A DNA stretch of 64,000 nt from Hydrogenimonas urashimensis (GCF_016593255.1 NZ_AP023212.1:1352001-1416000), one strand, 5' to 3'. Shown: positions 9,337 through 18,923, numbered from the stretch's first letter. A program made the numbers and translations. Notes: generated by a model from the letters alone, not told the origin.

Positions 9337-9765
9337 TTATACCATGTCGCCCTGAAGTGTCGCGACCAGATGGCGCGCGCCGCCACGGTTTCTCGCCTCG
9401 ATCAGGTAGATTCCCTGCCACGTGCCCAGAGCGAACCTTCCGTGTGTCACCGGAATCGTCAGCTGGCATCCAAACAGCATCGACTTGAGATGGGCCGGCA
9501 TATCGTCGCGTCCCTCCAGCAGATGGGAGAATTTCGGGTACCCGTCGGGAATCAGGTCGTCGATGAAGGTTTCGGTGTCATACCGCACGTCCGGATCGGC
9601 GTTTTCGTTGATCGCCAGACCTGCGCTCGTGTGCTGTAGAAAAAGGTGAAGAAGCCCCTTTTCGCACCGTTGGATCTGCGGCAGCTGCGAAAGGATCTCC
9701 TCTGTCACCAGGTGGACGCCGCGGGGTTTGGCCTGAAGCCGGATCCTGGCCTGCAGAATCTCCAT
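9337..9765 (-). CDS. yjbQ: YjbQ / UPF0047 family protein
   Basis: A 142-residue protein of the widespread YjbQ family. It has the family signatures LLHLFLQHTSAGLAINEN and LGTWQGIYLIEARNRGG. Some members show weak thiamine-phosphate synthase activity, but the cellular role is not settled. The ATG shares one base with the purT stop (TGATG), so the two genes are translationally coupled. The in-frame GTG one codon earlier is an alternative start. Confidence 0.9.
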   Translation of the reverse strand: MEILQARIRLQAKPRGVHLVTEEILSQLPQIQRCEKGLLHLFLQHTSAGLAINENADPDVRYDTETFIDDLIPDGYPKFSHLLEGRDDMPAHLKSMLFGCQLTIPVTHGRFALGTWQGIYLIEARNRGGARHLVATLQGDMV

Positions 9766-11024
9766 CACGACCCGAAGATGAACTTGAAGACCCTCTTGAT
9801 GACGCAGGTCTCGTCTTCGCGCTCTTCGCGCTCCTCTTCGACCGTTTGGGTCACCGTCACCGTGTCGTCGATATAGCCGATGCGCTCCTTCGCCTTGGCG
9901 AGCGCCTCGGTATCGCTCGAAGCCATCGTCAGGACAACCGCCATGCGCCGCCCGGCGTGGCTTTCGGGCTTGCCGAAGATCCGTACGAAAGAGTCGGGCG
10001 CGAACGTCCCCTCCTCGACCCGCAGCACCGGTGCCACGCTCTCGCTTTTTGCCTTGTATGCGGCGCTCGCGCCGGGCGTGAAGAACGTGAACCCCAGGGG
10101 CAACCCCAAAACCGCCCTCAGATGGAGGGCGAACTCGCTCTGACTCTGGGTGATCAGCGTCACCATACCCGTATCGTGGGGCCTCGGGCTCACTTCGGAG
10201 AAGTAGACCTCATCCCCTTTGACGAAGAGCTCGACACCGAAGATGCCGCGGCCGCCCAGGCCGTCCGTCACTTTTTTCGCGATCGTCTGCGCCTTTTTGA
10301 GCGCCTCGGGCGTCATGAAGGCCGGCTGCCAGCTGAAGATGTAGTCGCCATCCTTCTGCTCGTGGGCGATCGGCTCGCAAAAGACCGTCTCCTTCTCCGT
10401 GCGCGCCGTCAAAAGGGTGATTTCGTAATCGAACCGCACGAACTCCTCGACAATCAGTTCGCTGGCGTCCCCCCGCGCCTCCTTGGCGATCTCCCACGAA
10501 ACCTGCAGATCTTCGGGGCTTTTGGCCACGCTCTGACCGTGCCCCGACGAGCTCATCACCGGTTTGATGACACAGGGGTACCCGACCGCTTCCGCCGCCT
10601 CTTTCAGCTCCTCGAAAGTCGAGACGAAGCGGTAGGCGCTCGTCACAAGCCCCAGCTCCTCGGCCGCGAATTTGCGGATGTTCTTGCGGTTCATCGTCTT
10701 GTTGACCGCTTCGGCGTTGGGAATGACATGGAACCCCTCCCTTTCCGCCTCGAAGAGCGCCTCGATGCTGATCGCCTCGATCTCGGGGAGAATGTAGGTG
10801 GGCCTGACGCGACGGATCAGGTCGAGCACCGCCTCCTTGTTCTGCATGTCGATGACGTGCGCTTCGTGGGCCACCTGATGCGCCGGCGCGTCGGGATAGC
10901 GGTCCACCGCGATCACTTCGATGCCCAGCCGCTGCGCCTCGATCGCGACCTCCTTGCCGAGTTCGCCGCTTCCAAGCAGCATGATTTTCAGGGCGTTCGA
11001 TTTCAAAGGTGTCGGAAAATGCAT
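9765..11024 (-). CDS. purT: Formate-dependent phosphoribosylglycinamide formyltransferase
   Basis: PurT makes formyl-GAR from GAR, formate and ATP, an alternative to PurN in purine synthesis. The 419-residue ATP-grasp protein has the N-terminal [18 protein letters not shown] nucleotide-binding loop. It also has the central [18 protein letters not shown]-grasp segment, and [14 protein letters not shown], which holds metal-binding residues. AAGGA lies 8 bases ahead of the ATG. A folate-dependent purN is also present in this window (13198), so both routes for this step are encoded. Confidence 0.95.
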   Translation of the reverse strand: MHFPTPLKSNALKIMLLGSGELGKEVAIEAQRLGIEVIAVDRYPDAPAHQVAHEAHVIDMQNKEAVLDLIRRVRPTYILPEIEAISIEALFEAEREGFHVIPNAEAVNKTMNRKNIRKFAAEELGLVTSAYRFVSTFEELKEAAEAVGYPCVIKPVMSSSGHGQSVAKSPEDLQVSWEIAKEARGDASELIVEEFVRFDYEITLLTARTEKETVFCEPIAHEQKDGDYIFSWQPAFMTPEALKKAQTIAKKVTDGLGGRGIFGVELFVKGDEVYFSEVSPRPHDTGMVTLITQSQSEFALHLRAVLGLPLGFTFFTPGASAAYKAKSESVAPVLRVEEGTFAPDSFVRIFGKPESHAGRRMAVVLTMASSDTEALAKAKERIGYIDDTVTVTQTVEEEREEREDETCVIKRVFKFIFGS

Positions 11025-11080
11025 GCGCAATCCTTACTGCTTTTTTGGTAATATATCCTAAAACTTATAAAGGAAGTGTT

Positions 11081-11287
11081 ATGGCATGTCAAATGGGAAC
11101 ACAGGATCGTCTGAGCCGGATCGTCGCGGGTGTCATTCTCATCGGATTCGCAATGATCACCGGCAATCCCATCGGCTGGCTCGGCATCATTCCACTGGTC
11201 ACCGGCGTCATCGGATGGTGCCTCATCTACGGACCGCTGGGCATCAATACATGCGAAGAGAGATCCCAAGAGCACGGCGGGCATTGA
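11081..11287 (+). CDS. DUF2892 small membrane protein
   Basis: A 68-residue inner-membrane protein of the YgaP-like DUF2892 family. It starts MACQMGTQDRLSRIVAGV, the typical N-terminal motif with an Arg before the first helix. Two membrane helices follow (about residues 14-32 and 35-55), with the family motif WCLIYGPLGINTC between the second helix and the C-terminus. A strong AAAGGAAG lies ahead of the ATG. In some bacteria this domain is fused to rhodanese; here it stands alone. It is divergent from purT. Confidence 0.85.
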   Translation: MACQMGTQDRLSRIVAGVILIGFAMITGNPIGWLGIIPLVTGVIGWCLIYGPLGINTCEERSQEHGGH

Positions 11288-11330
11288 TTGGCAGATAGCA
11301 GGCGACGAAGAGTTCGCTTGCGTGTGGGTC

Positions 11331-11352
11331 AAAAAGCCCCGGGCGGGGCTTT
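11331..11352 (-). terminator. Rho-independent terminator of rpsU
   Basis: A perfect 8-base-pair stem AAAGCCCC / GGGGCTTT with a 4-base loop lies 6 bases past the rpsU stop. On the minus strand it runs straight into TTTTT (11331-11335). This is a textbook intrinsic terminator. It may also serve the convergent DUF2892 gene. Confidence 0.85.
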
Positions 11353-11357
11353 GCCGC

Positions 11358-11570
11358 TTAGAGACGGGATTCGTATCTGCGCAGCATGAAAAGACGCTTG
11401 AGCAGTTTTTTGCGTGCCGCAATCTTCTGCTTCTTGCGCTTTTCGGTCATCGGCTCATAGAACCGACGGGCACGAGCTTCCGTGACGATCAGGTTGCGAT
11501 CGACCTGCTTCTTGAAGCGGCGATACGCCTCGTCGAAAGACTCGTTTTCGCGTACGAGGATGCCAGGCAT
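11358..11570 (-). CDS. rpsU: Ribosomal protein bS21
   Basis: bS21 is a small basic 30S protein needed for initiation on native mRNAs. The 70-residue product starts [18 protein letters not shown] and ends in the usual Lys/Arg-rich helix ([15 protein letters not shown]). The Shine-Dalgarno is unusually strong (AAGGGGGTGAT). It forms a single-gene unit with its own extended -10 promoter and a terminator. Length is normal. Confidence 0.97.
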   Translation of the reverse strand: MPGILVRENESFDEAYRRFKKQVDRNLIVTEARARRFYEPMTEKRKKQKIAARKKLLKRLFMLRRYESRL

Positions 11571-11610
11571 ACTGACATCACCCCCTTTCGGTGAAATTTT
11601 TGCGAGCGAA

Positions 11611-11619
11611 ATTATAGCA
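11611..11619 (-). promoter_or_regulatory. Extended -10 promoter of rpsU
   Basis: The minus strand has TGCTATAAT, a perfect extended -10 element, 41 bases upstream of the rpsU ATG. No convincing -35 box precedes it, which is common for housekeeping promoters in Campylobacterota. Confidence 0.7.
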
Positions 11620-11803
11620 TAGTTTTGTTATCATTCCGATATGACGCGCAGAACGGAGACAGCCCGTTTTCGGCGGGGGGCGACCTCCCCCGCGTCCTGC
11701 GAAACTTCGAAACCATCCGTTTTCGAGACGACGCGCTTTTTGGGAAATCGCGTCGTGTCGGGTCATTGAAATTCCGTTTCGCCAAGCGGACGAAAGGTGA
11801 GCC

Positions 11804-13213
11804 ATGCAAAAGATTTTCGACAACTGTTACGATCTTGACAGGCGCTGCTACGAGAAGTACGGCCTGAACGAAGATATTCTGATGGAGCATGCCGCCGAAG
11901 CGATGGCGCGGCACATCCGCGACCGCGGGCAAGGCTCCGAGAGCATCCTGATCGTCGCGGGTCCGGGCAACAACGGGGCGGACGGCATCACGCTGGCGCG
12001 CCTTCTGCATGCCGATTTTGATGTCACCCTCCATCTTCCCTACGGGGCGAAATCGGCCATGGCCAAACTCCAGCTCGAACGCCTCTGCCAGCTGGGCCTC
12101 GAGCCGACCCCTTCGCTCCCCGAACGGGCCGACATCGTCGTCGACGCCCTTTTCGGAGCCGGTTTCTCCAAACCGCTGGATACCCGAGGCATCGATACCG
12201 TCGATGCCCTCAACCGGATGGAGGGGTACAAAATCGCCTGCGACATCCCCACCGGCATCGATCCGAAAGGCAATCCCAACCCCATCGCTTTCCGGGCCGA
12301 CGTCACGATCACGATGGGCGCGCTGAAGATCGCCCTCTACGGCGATCACGCCAAACCCTACGTCGGCGCCATCGAGGTGGCCGATCTGGGGGTGAGCCGG
12401 ACTCTCTACGAGCAGCACAGCAGCACCTTTCTTCTCGATGCCGAAGATTTCAATCCGCCCCTGCGGACCAACCCCGCCTCCCACAAGGGCAATTTCGGGC
12501 ATCTGTGTGTCGTGGCGGGCAGCAAGCGGGGCGCCGCCGTACTCTGCGCAATGGCGGGGCTTCGCTTCGGCGCCGGACTCGTGACGCTTATTAGCGACAG
12601 ACCGATCGAGCATCTGCCCTACTCCCTGATGCAGAGCCACGAACTGCCCGAGAGCGTCAGCGCCGTCGCCATGGGCATGGGGATGGGGTACGACTACGAC
12701 CCGATCATGGTCAAAACGAAGATTCTGGAAGAGGACATCCCCCTTCTGATGGATGCCGACATCTGCCATCTGCCCTGGGTCGCGACCCTTCTTGAAAAAT
12801 GCAGCAAAACCGTCATCACCCCCCACCCCAAAGAGTTTTCCGTACTCCTCAAAACGCTCGGTATCGAGGATGTGAGCGTCGCGCAGATCCAGAGGGAGCG
12901 TTTCGACTGGGCGAAGCGCTTCTCGGAGCGCTACCCCGATACGGTGCTGATTTTAAAAGGGGCCAATACGCTCATCGCCCACCGGGAGATTCTCTACGTC
13001 AATCCCCTCGGCACACCGGTACTCTCCCAGGCGGGCAGCGGCGACATCCTCAGCGGGCTCGTCGCCTCGCTGCTGGCACAGGGCTACACGCCGCTCAACG
13101 CCGCCATCAACGGGTCGCTCGCCCATACCTTCTGCGCCCGCAATTTCGAAGGGGCGAACTTCAGCGCCGTACCGGAAGATCTGATCGGGGAGATCCGTTG
13201 GCTCGCGACATAA
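11804..13213 (+). CDS. nnr: Bifunctional NAD(P)H-hydrate epimerase / dehydratase
   Basis: This enzyme repairs hydrated NADH and NADPH: the N-terminal domain epimerises NAD(P)HX and the C-terminal domain dehydrates it using ADP. The 469-residue product has the epimerase signature AGPGNNGADGITLARLL near residue 50. The C-terminal ribokinase-like domain starts near residue 215 and has GSKRGAAVLCAMAGLRFG, VITPHPKEFS and QAGSGDILSGLVASLLAQG. Both halves look intact. AAAGGTGAGCC precedes the ATG. The last 16 bases overlap purN. Confidence 0.93.
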   Translation: MQKIFDNCYDLDRRCYEKYGLNEDILMEHAAEAMARHIRDRGQGSESILIVAGPGNNGADGITLARLLHADFDVTLHLPYGAKSAMAKLQLERLCQLGLEPTPSLPERADIVVDALFGAGFSKPLDTRGIDTVDALNRMEGYKIACDIPTGIDPKGNPNPIAFRADVTITMGALKIALYGDHAKPYVGAIEVADLGVSRTLYEQHSSTFLLDAEDFNPPLRTNPASHKGNFGHLCVVAGSKRGAAVLCAMAGLRFGAGLVTLISDRPIEHLPYSLMQSHELPESVSAVAMGMGMGYDYDPIMVKTKILEEDIPLLMDADICHLPWVATLLEKCSKTVITPHPKEFSVLLKTLGIEDVSVAQIQRERFDWAKRFSERYPDTVLILKGANTLIAHREILYVNPLGTPVLSQAGSGDILSGLVASLLAQGYTPLNAAINGSLAHTFCARNFEGANFSAVPEDLIGEIRWLAT

Positions 13214-13782
13214 AGATCGCCGTCCTCTTCAGCGGCGAGGGGACCAATCTCGAAAATCTGATCCGCCATTTTCACGGCAAAAGGTTCGGAGAGAAAACCA
13301 TCGGGATCGTTCCGATCACGAACCGGCCGGAAGCTGGGGGGATCGAACGGGCGAAGAGGCATGGAATCGACACGATCGTCATCGACCACCGGGATTTCCC
13401 CAACAGGGAATCGTTCGACGGAAAACTGGTCGAGACACTCCGCGCCCTCGCTCCGGATCTTGTCGTGATGGCGGGGTTCATGCGCATCCTGACGCCGGTT
13501 TTCACGTCCCAAATCGAAGCGATCAACCTCCACCCCTCCCTTCTTCCGCTTTTCAAGGGCGCCGACGCGATCAGAAAAAGCTTCGAAAGCGGCATGAAAG
13601 TGGGCGGCGTGACGATTCACCGTGTCACGCAGGAGCTCGACAGCGGCAAGATTCTGGCGCAGTCGTGCGTTTCCCTTGAAAACCACGACACGCTGGAGAG
13701 TTTCACCCACAAAATCCGGCAGACCGAATACCGCCTCCTGCCCGAAACGATCCGGGAGCTGCTGGGGATCTGTGGCTGGTAG
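13198..13782 (+). CDS. purN: Folate-dependent phosphoribosylglycinamide formyltransferase
   Basis: PurN transfers a formyl group from 10-formyl-THF to GAR in purine synthesis. The 194-residue product has the N-terminal IKIAVLFSGEGTNLENLI and the catalytic region INLHPSLLPLFKGADAIR with the conserved Asn and His. The start is inferred to be TTG (LARDIKIAVLFSG) because GGGGAG lies 5 bases upstream and no ATG is available in the right place. The gene therefore overlaps the upstream repair enzyme by 16 bases. It duplicates the step also served by purT at 9765. Confidence 0.93.
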   Translation: MARDIKIAVLFSGEGTNLENLIRHFHGKRFGEKTIGIVPITNRPEAGGIERAKRHGIDTIVIDHRDFPNRESFDGKLVETLRALAPDLVVMAGFMRILTPVFTSQIEAINLHPSLLPLFKGADAIRKSFESGMKVGGVTIHRVTQELDSGKILAQSCVSLENHDTLESFTHKIRQTEYRLLPETIRELLGICGW

Positions 13783-13806
13783 CGAGGCCTTTCGCCCAAA
13801 ATCGCG

Positions 13807-15759
13807 CTAATCGATCCGCTTGGCGCCGCAGAAGCGGATGCCGTGGAATTTGGGTTCGCTGTGGTAGACCACTTCGAAGCGGATTTTCTCAAGGCCGTTG
13901 ACCGGCCTGTCGAATGTCACCACGCCTTTGACGCCTTCAAGACCGGCTGCGTTGCAGTGGTTCGCCTCGTCGATCCCGTAGAACGAGAGGCCTTTCTCCG
14001 ACACGTCGAAAACGAATCCCCGGTCGACGATGCCGTTTTCGTACTCGATCGTGATGGCGACCGGCGGCGAGACGATGGTCCTGGGCATCTTTCTTTGGTT
14101 CACGACCGTTTCGAATCCGTCGCTGAGCACCTTGAGTTCGGCACTCTCTTCGGAGATCATCGTCATCACCGACTCGACATTCTTCGTGCTTTCGACGATG
14201 CGCCGGTTGCCTTCCGTCACCGAATCGAGCCGGTCCAGAATCTTCGCATACGCTTCGTACTCCTTGGCGAACTCCTGGCCGAAATGGTCCATCGTCCTGA
14301 TCGTTTCGCGCTGGGTCGACTCGATCTCCTGAAAATAGTTTCCGACCCGTTCCGAACTCTCCTGAAGATTGAGGAAGAAGGATTTCGTATGGGTGGCGTT
14401 TTGGACGACACCGTCGATGTTTCTGACCATCGACTGGATGATGCGGCGGGTATTGTTCGCATTCTCCATCGACACTTCCGCCAGCTCCCGCACCTTCTCC
14501 GCCACGACGGCGAACCCCCGGCCGTGCTCGCCGGCACGGGCCGCTTCGATCGCCGCGTTGAGCGCGATGAGATTGGTCTCGTCGGCGATCTCCGAAATGA
14601 GTTCGATCGTTTTTGAGACGCTTTCCGAGAAGCCTTTGAGCTCCTCGATCGAATGGATCGTGTCCTCCAGCGCTTCCGAAGCCTTCCGGGTCTCTTTCGC
14701 GTTCTCCCGCATCTGCTCCTGCCCCCGCTCGATCAGCCGGACCGACGCGTCCACGTGGGTCACGAGCTCTTCGAGCTGGCCGCTGAGGGCCTGGTTCATC
14801 CGGCCGATCTCCCGGAGGCTCTCGGCGACATGTTCCACCTCTTTGGTCTGATCCATCACCGACTCGTTGGAGGCTTTCAGGCGAACCAGCCCGTAGGAGG
14901 CCTCGAAAGCGACGTTTTTCGACTGGGTCACCACCTTCGCGATCACCGGACGCAGGACATCGACCATCTGCTTGAGATGGAGAAAGAGCTGGTCGATCTC
15001 GTTCCGGCTCTTCTCGTCGATCTTCGCGTCCTCCCCCAGAATGTCGTCGATGATGAACTTCCCCCTCTCCACACGCTTGAAGATCTGCAGCAGCTTCTCA
15101 AGCCGCTCGGCGATCACCCGCCGGAAGAGAAAATGGATCACCAGCAACACCACGGCGACGTTGACGAACCAGTTCAAAAAGGAGTAGAGAATGTTGCCTT
15201 CGAGCGCCGCTTTGTAGTCGCTCAGATCGATCCTCGCCGCCTCGATGGCGATGACGTCGCCGGGTGTCCATGTGGGATGGCAGAGTTTGCACCGCTTTTC
15301 CGCGATCATCGGCCTGGCGAGCATGTAGTACGATTTGCCCTTCTGCTCGACCTCCGTCGCGTACTCTTTTTTATCCCTGTGCTGCTGGAAATAGTCGATC
15401 GCCCGCTCTTCGAAGGGCAGCGCCCTGTTTTTCGGGTCCATCGGCATTTTGGAGGCCTCCTTGAAGAAGACCTTGCCCTCGCTGACTGCCGTGAATTTGT
15501 CGAATACCTCGTTCTGGATCATCTGGGGAACCTCGGGCGATTCGCCCGAGAAGAACTTTTCGTTGCGGCTTTGCAGCAAAACGTCGGCGAAATTGAGCAC
15601 GCTTTTCGCTTCGTTGTAGAGGTTCTGTTTCAGCGCCTTTTTGTTCTCGTCGAACTGGTACCAGTAGATGGCCGCGGAGATCACGACCATGGCGCCGGCG
15701 ATCAGAATCGAGAACATGACGGAGAGCGGTTGTTTGCGGATATATTCGGGAATATACAT
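13807..15759 (-). CDS. Heme-binding chemoreceptor with C-terminal PilZ domain
   Basis: A 650-residue methyl-accepting chemotaxis protein. A membrane helix at about residues 14-34 is followed by a periplasmic DUF3365-type sensor with a CKLCH c-type heme motif (157-161). A second membrane helix lies at about 192-213. Then comes a long coiled coil with the conserved signalling hairpin [20 protein letters not shown]. The last 95 residues form a PilZ domain with both c-di-GMP-binding motifs, RKMPR (556-560) and DVSEKG (585-590). It probably senses redox, oxygen or NO through heme and signals to CheA/CheW, with c-di-GMP as a possible second input. No che genes are nearby. Confidence 0.88.
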   Translation of the reverse strand: MYIPEYIRKQPLSVMFSILIAGAMVVISAAIYWYQFDENKKALKQNLYNEAKSVLNFADVLLQSRNEKFFSGESPEVPQMIQNEVFDKFTAVSEGKVFFKEASKMPMDPKNRALPFEERAIDYFQQHRDKKEYATEVEQKGKSYYMLARPMIAEKRCKLCHPTWTPGDVIAIEAARIDLSDYKAALEGNILYSFLNWFVNVAVVLLVIHFLFRRVIAERLEKLLQIFKRVERGKFIIDDILGEDAKIDEKSRNEIDQLFLHLKQMVDVLRPVIAKVVTQSKNVAFEASYGLVRLKASNESVMDQTKEVEHVAESLREIGRMNQALSGQLEELVTHVDASVRLIERGQEQMRENAKETRKASEALEDTIHSIEELKGFSESVSKTIELISEIADETNLIALNAAIEAARAGEHGRGFAVVAEKVRELAEVSMENANNTRRIIQSMVRNIDGVVQNATHTKSFFLNLQESSERVGNYFQEIESTQRETIRTMDHFGQEFAKEYEAYAKILDRLDSVTEGNRRIVESTKNVESVMTMISEESAELKVLSDGFETVVNQRKMPRTIVSPPVAITIEYENGIVDRGFVFDVSEKGLSFYGIDEANHCNAAGLEGVKGVVTFDRPVNGLEKIRFEVVYHSEPKFHGIRFCGAKRID

Positions 15760-15803
15760 GAAGAGGACCTTCCGTGCTGTCTGAATGAATTTCCGATAAA
15801 TAC

Positions 15804-15809
15804 ATTATA
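15804..15809 (-). promoter_or_regulatory. -10 box of the chemoreceptor gene
   Basis: A perfect TATAAT on the minus strand lies 45 bases upstream of the chemoreceptor ATG, in the 83-base gap behind rmuC. No -35 box matching consensus is seen at 16-18 bases. Confidence 0.55.
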
Positions 15810-15842
15810 GTATCGTCCAACGGGAAAATCACTTGACAGACA

Positions 15843-17303
15843 TCAACGATCTTCGCTTCTTTCCGTCGCGGTCGCCTCCTCGGCCAGCTCCTTGGGCATC
15901 TGCCTGCTGACTCGGGCGCCGAGTTCTCTGAGATCCTCGATCTGCCGGACGATATTGCCCCGCCCCTCTTTGAGCCTGCTGAACGCGCCGGCATAGGTTC
16001 GCTGGAGGGTCTCGAGCTGCCTGCCCACTTTCTGGAGCTCCTCCGCGAATCCGACGAATTTGTCGTAAAGGAGTCCGGCCCGCCTGGCGATCTCCATCGC
16101 GTTGCGGTTCTGCCGGTCGTGCCGCCATGTGTTCTCCACCGCCCGCAGCGCCACGAGCAGCGTCGTCGGGCTCACCAGGACGATCCGCTTGGCAAACGCT
16201 TTGTCGTAGAGCTTCGGATCGCTCTGAAGCGCCAGCGTCAGCGCCCCTTCGATCGGCATGAACATGAAGACGAAATCGAGGGTGTTGAGCCCTTCAAGCT
16301 GCGTGTAGCTTTTGTCGCCGAGTCTGTCGATATGGCTTTTGACCGCCGCAAGATGGCGCTTCGCGTAGAGCGCTTTCTCCTCTTCGGTTTCGGCGTTGAC
16401 GTAGCGCTCGTAGGCCACCAGCGACGTCTTCGCGTCGATGACGATGTCGCGATCGTCGGGCAGGTGAACGATCACGTCGGGCCGGTACCGCCTGCTCTGG
16501 GCGTCGTGCAGGCTCACCTCCCGCTCGTACTCCTCCCCCTCCCTCAGGCCCGAAGCCTCCAGGACCCGCTCCAGCACCATCTCGCCCCAGATCCCCCGGG
16601 TTTTGCTTTCGCCGCGCAGCGCCCGGGTCAGATTCACCGCCTCTTCGCCGATTTTTTGGTTGATCTCCCTGAGATTCCTGATCTCCGTCAAAAGGGAGGA
16701 GAGGCTCTTCGTCTCTTCGGTATGCACCGTCTCCAGACGTCTTTTGAACTCCCCCACCTGCTCCCTGAGAGGCTTGAGCACGGCTTCTACGCCCTCTTTG
16801 GAGAGGTCGCCGAACCGTTTGCTGTTCTCCTCCATGATGCCGGAGGCGAGCACTTTGAACTCTTTTCGCATCGCCTCCCGCGCCTCTTTGAGCTCCTCCA
16901 GGCGGACGGCGGCCTGCTTGCGCTCCGCCTCCAGCCGCGTCCGCAGTTCGGCCAGCTCCTTTTCCAGGGCCACGTTGCGCTCCCGGGCTCCGTGAAGCTC
17001 CGCATCGCTGCGCTCAAGCTCCTTTTCGAGGGTTTTTAATTGCGTGACGCGCTCCTGAAGCGTCGCCACGGTGATGTTCGCCTCCTGCAGCATGCGGTCG
17101 AGCCGCTGCGTCTGCTGCCGCGATTCACGCAGCTGGACCATGTCCGACTCCTTCCGCCGCTCCGCCTCCGCGCGGAGCGCCTCCAGCCGCTTCGCGTGTT
17201 CGGCCTCTCTTCTGCTTAGAAGAATATAAGCGACAAGGGTCGCCGCCAGCACGCCCGCTGCGGCACCGGCGGCGAAATAGAGCCATATCAGGGGTATCTG
17301 CAT
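15843..17303 (-). CDS. rmuC: DNA recombination protein RmuC
   Basis: RmuC limits rearrangement at inverted repeats in E. coli and contains a nuclease-like core. The 486-residue product has an N-terminal membrane anchor (residues 4-28), a long coiled coil (about 30-190), and the conserved RmuC core. That core has RGIWGEMVLERVLEASGL, YRPDVIVHLPDDRDIVID and DAKTSLVAYERYV, and the D-x-K-type DAK motif is visible. It follows a short coiled-coil membrane protein on the same strand, and the chemoreceptor gene follows. Confidence 0.93.
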   Translation of the reverse strand: MQIPLIWLYFAAGAAAGVLAATLVAYILLSRREAEHAKRLEALRAEAERRKESDMVQLRESRQQTQRLDRMLQEANITVATLQERVTQLKTLEKELERSDAELHGARERNVALEKELAELRTRLEAERKQAAVRLEELKEAREAMRKEFKVLASGIMEENSKRFGDLSKEGVEAVLKPLREQVGEFKRRLETVHTEETKSLSSLLTEIRNLREINQKIGEEAVNLTRALRGESKTRGIWGEMVLERVLEASGLREGEEYEREVSLHDAQSRRYRPDVIVHLPDDRDIVIDAKTSLVAYERYVNAETEEEKALYAKRHLAAVKSHIDRLGDKSYTQLEGLNTLDFVFMFMPIEGALTLALQSDPKLYDKAFAKRIVLVSPTTLLVALRAVENTWRHDRQNRNAMEIARRAGLLYDKFVGFAEELQKVGRQLETLQRTYAGAFSRLKEGRGNIVRQIEDLRELGARVSRQMPKELAEEATATERSEDR

Positions 17304-17412
17304 CGTTCAACCTTTACGAATGGTGGGCGCATGGGATACAAAGGGGAAGAAACCGTCATCTCCGTCTCTCAACGGCTGGAGTAAAAGGGGAATGGAAGGG
17401 ATGAGGGGGAGC

Positions 17413-17892
17413 TTACGACGTCTTTTTGGCCACCTCCTTGATCGCCTCCTGGACCGCCCTGCTGATTTTGCGTTTCATGTCTTCGATCTGATCGAGCTGG
17501 CGCTCTATGTTTTCCGCTTCCGCCGCCATCTGCGCCTCCAGTTTTCCGATCATCTGCTCCAGTTCCGCGATCCGTTCGTTGAGTTTCATGTTGATCGTCC
17601 GCTCGTGCTCGAGTTCCCGCCGCACGTCACCCAGCTGTTTGAGCCGCTCAAGCAGCGACGCCTTTTCCACATACTCCTGGTTCAGCGTGCTCTCAAGCTC
17701 TTTGAAGCGCCGTTTGAGGGGCCGAAGCTCCTGTTCGAGCTCCTCGTTCGCCTGAAGCAGCTCGTCGATCTCCACCTGGAACATCGCCTGCTTCCGGTCC
17801 GCCTTGCTTCGTGCGAGAATATACCCCGCCACGAACGCGATGATGGCGCCGGCGCTGATTCCCAACAACAAAAAAACAAACTCTTTTCCCAT
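17413..17892 (-). CDS. Hypothetical coiled-coil membrane protein
   Basis: A 159-residue product with one N-terminal membrane helix (residues 4-26, FVFLLLGISAGAIIAFVAGY) followed by a coiled coil rich in Glu, Leu and Arg over almost the whole remainder. Layout resembles the N-terminal part of RmuC, whose gene follows 109 bases downstream. It may therefore be a partner or a distant paralogue of that anchor region. No catalytic motif is seen and no family is recognised. Confidence 0.6.
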   Translation of the reverse strand: MGKEFVFLLLGISAGAIIAFVAGYILARSKADRKQAMFQVEIDELLQANEELEQELRPLKRRFKELESTLNQEYVEKASLLERLKQLGDVRRELEHERTINMKLNERIAELEQMIGKLEAQMAAEAENIERQLDQIEDMKRKISRAVQEAIKEVAKKTS

Positions 17893-17911
17893 CGTCCGTG
17901 CCTTCTACCAA

Positions 17912-17921
17912 ATTGCGCAAT
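17912..17921. promoter_or_regulatory. Palindrome in divergent intergenic region
   Basis: ATTGCGCAAT is a perfect 10-base palindrome in the 101-base gap between the divergent coiled-coil gene and the WYL regulator gene. It could be an operator for the regulator. No second copy was noticed nearby. Confidence 0.35.
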
Positions 17922-17993
17922 GGTATCACAAATTCACTATATCTTTCTTGAAATCGGCATCGGAGGAGGAACGGAAGATGCTTGGGCGATGCC

Positions 17994-18923
17994 ATGAACA
18001 AATCGCACGACTACGACAAAATCCTGACCCGGCTGACGACGATTCTGCAGCGGCTCTACAGCGGGGAGACGCTCGGCGTCACGGAACTGGCCGAAGAGTT
18101 CAACGTCTCGCCCAAAACGATCCAGCGCGACTTCAACGAACGGCTAATCCGCTTCCCGATCGAAAAGGCGGGCCGACGCTGGAGGATGCAGCCGGGCCAT
18201 CGGATCGAAAAGGTCCAGGACATTGACAACCTATTGACACTCCAGATACTCGAAACCATCGCCGAAGGGATCGGCAGCGGCTTCGCCGAACGGTCGAAGT
18301 CACTGCTCGGACGGCTCAAGAACGACACGGGACCGATCATACGGAGCTACCTTTCCATCGAGGATGTCACCTCCCACACCCTCCTTTTCAAACAGATCGA
18401 GGAGGCGATCGTGTCAACCCGCTGTCTGCGTTTTGACTACCACAAAAAACGCCGTCATGTCCACCCCTACCGCATTGTCAATTTCGACGGCTACTGGTAT
18501 CTGCTGGCGCGCGAGCCGGCCAGCGGCCTGGTCAAGAAGTTCTATATCAAGGAGATCACGAACGCCGACGTCACCACAGAACCTTTCACCCCCGACGCGA
18601 CGCTCCACGAGCGGATCGCCGGAGCGCTCAACGCATGGTTCGACCCCAACCGCGACCCCTTCGAACTGCACCTGCTCGCCAAGGCGCCCATCGTCAAGTA
18701 CCTCAAAAGACGCCCCCTGAGCCCGACCCAGTGCATCGTCGCCGAACACGCCGGCAGGGACCTGGAACTGACGGTCAGGGCCACTTCGACGCAGGAGGCC
18801 CTGGGCCTCGTGAAGGCGTGGCTTCCCGACCTGATCGTGCTGGGACCCCCCGACGTGAGAGAGGCGTTCGAAAATCTCCTGCAAAAAACGCTCCGTCGGC
18901 AAACCGGACACGACGCCGTCTAA
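17994..18923 (+). CDS. WYL-domain transcriptional regulator
   Basis: A 309-residue DNA-binding regulator. The N-terminal DeoR-like helix-turn-helix covers about residues 10-65 (GVTELAEEFNVSPKTIQRDF). The WYL domain lies in the middle, with the YHKKRRHVHPYRIVNFDGYW segment that gives the family its ligand-binding pocket, followed by a WCX-like C-terminus. WYL proteins respond to nucleic-acid or nucleotide ligands and often control defence or DNA-damage genes. No defence genes adjoin it here. An in-frame TTG lies 12 bases upstream of the chosen ATG. Confidence 0.85.
   Translation: MNKSHDYDKILTRLTTILQRLYSGETLGVTELAEEFNVSPKTIQRDFNERLIRFPIEKAGRRWRMQPGHRIEKVQDIDNLLTLQILETIAEGIGSGFAERSKSLLGRLKNDTGPIIRSYLSIEDVTSHTLLFKQIEEAIVSTRCLRFDYHKKRRHVHPYRIVNFDGYWYLLAREPASGLVKKFYIKEITNADVTTEPFTPDATLHERIAGALNAWFDPNRDPFELHLLAKAPIVKYLKRRPLSPTQCIVAEHAGRDLELTVRATSTQEALGLVKAWLPDLIVLGPPDVREAFENLLQKTLRRQTGHDAV

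Noticed and set aside
11625-11867. Short plus-strand frame ahead of the NAD(P)HX repair gene
   Set aside because: The product has no motif and runs out of frame into the repair gene, which has its own Shine-Dalgarno and start at 11804.
14653-15810. A 385-codon plus-strand frame over the chemoreceptor gene
   Set aside because: It has no recognisable motif and mirrors the codon structure of the minus-strand chemoreceptor, whose domains are clear.
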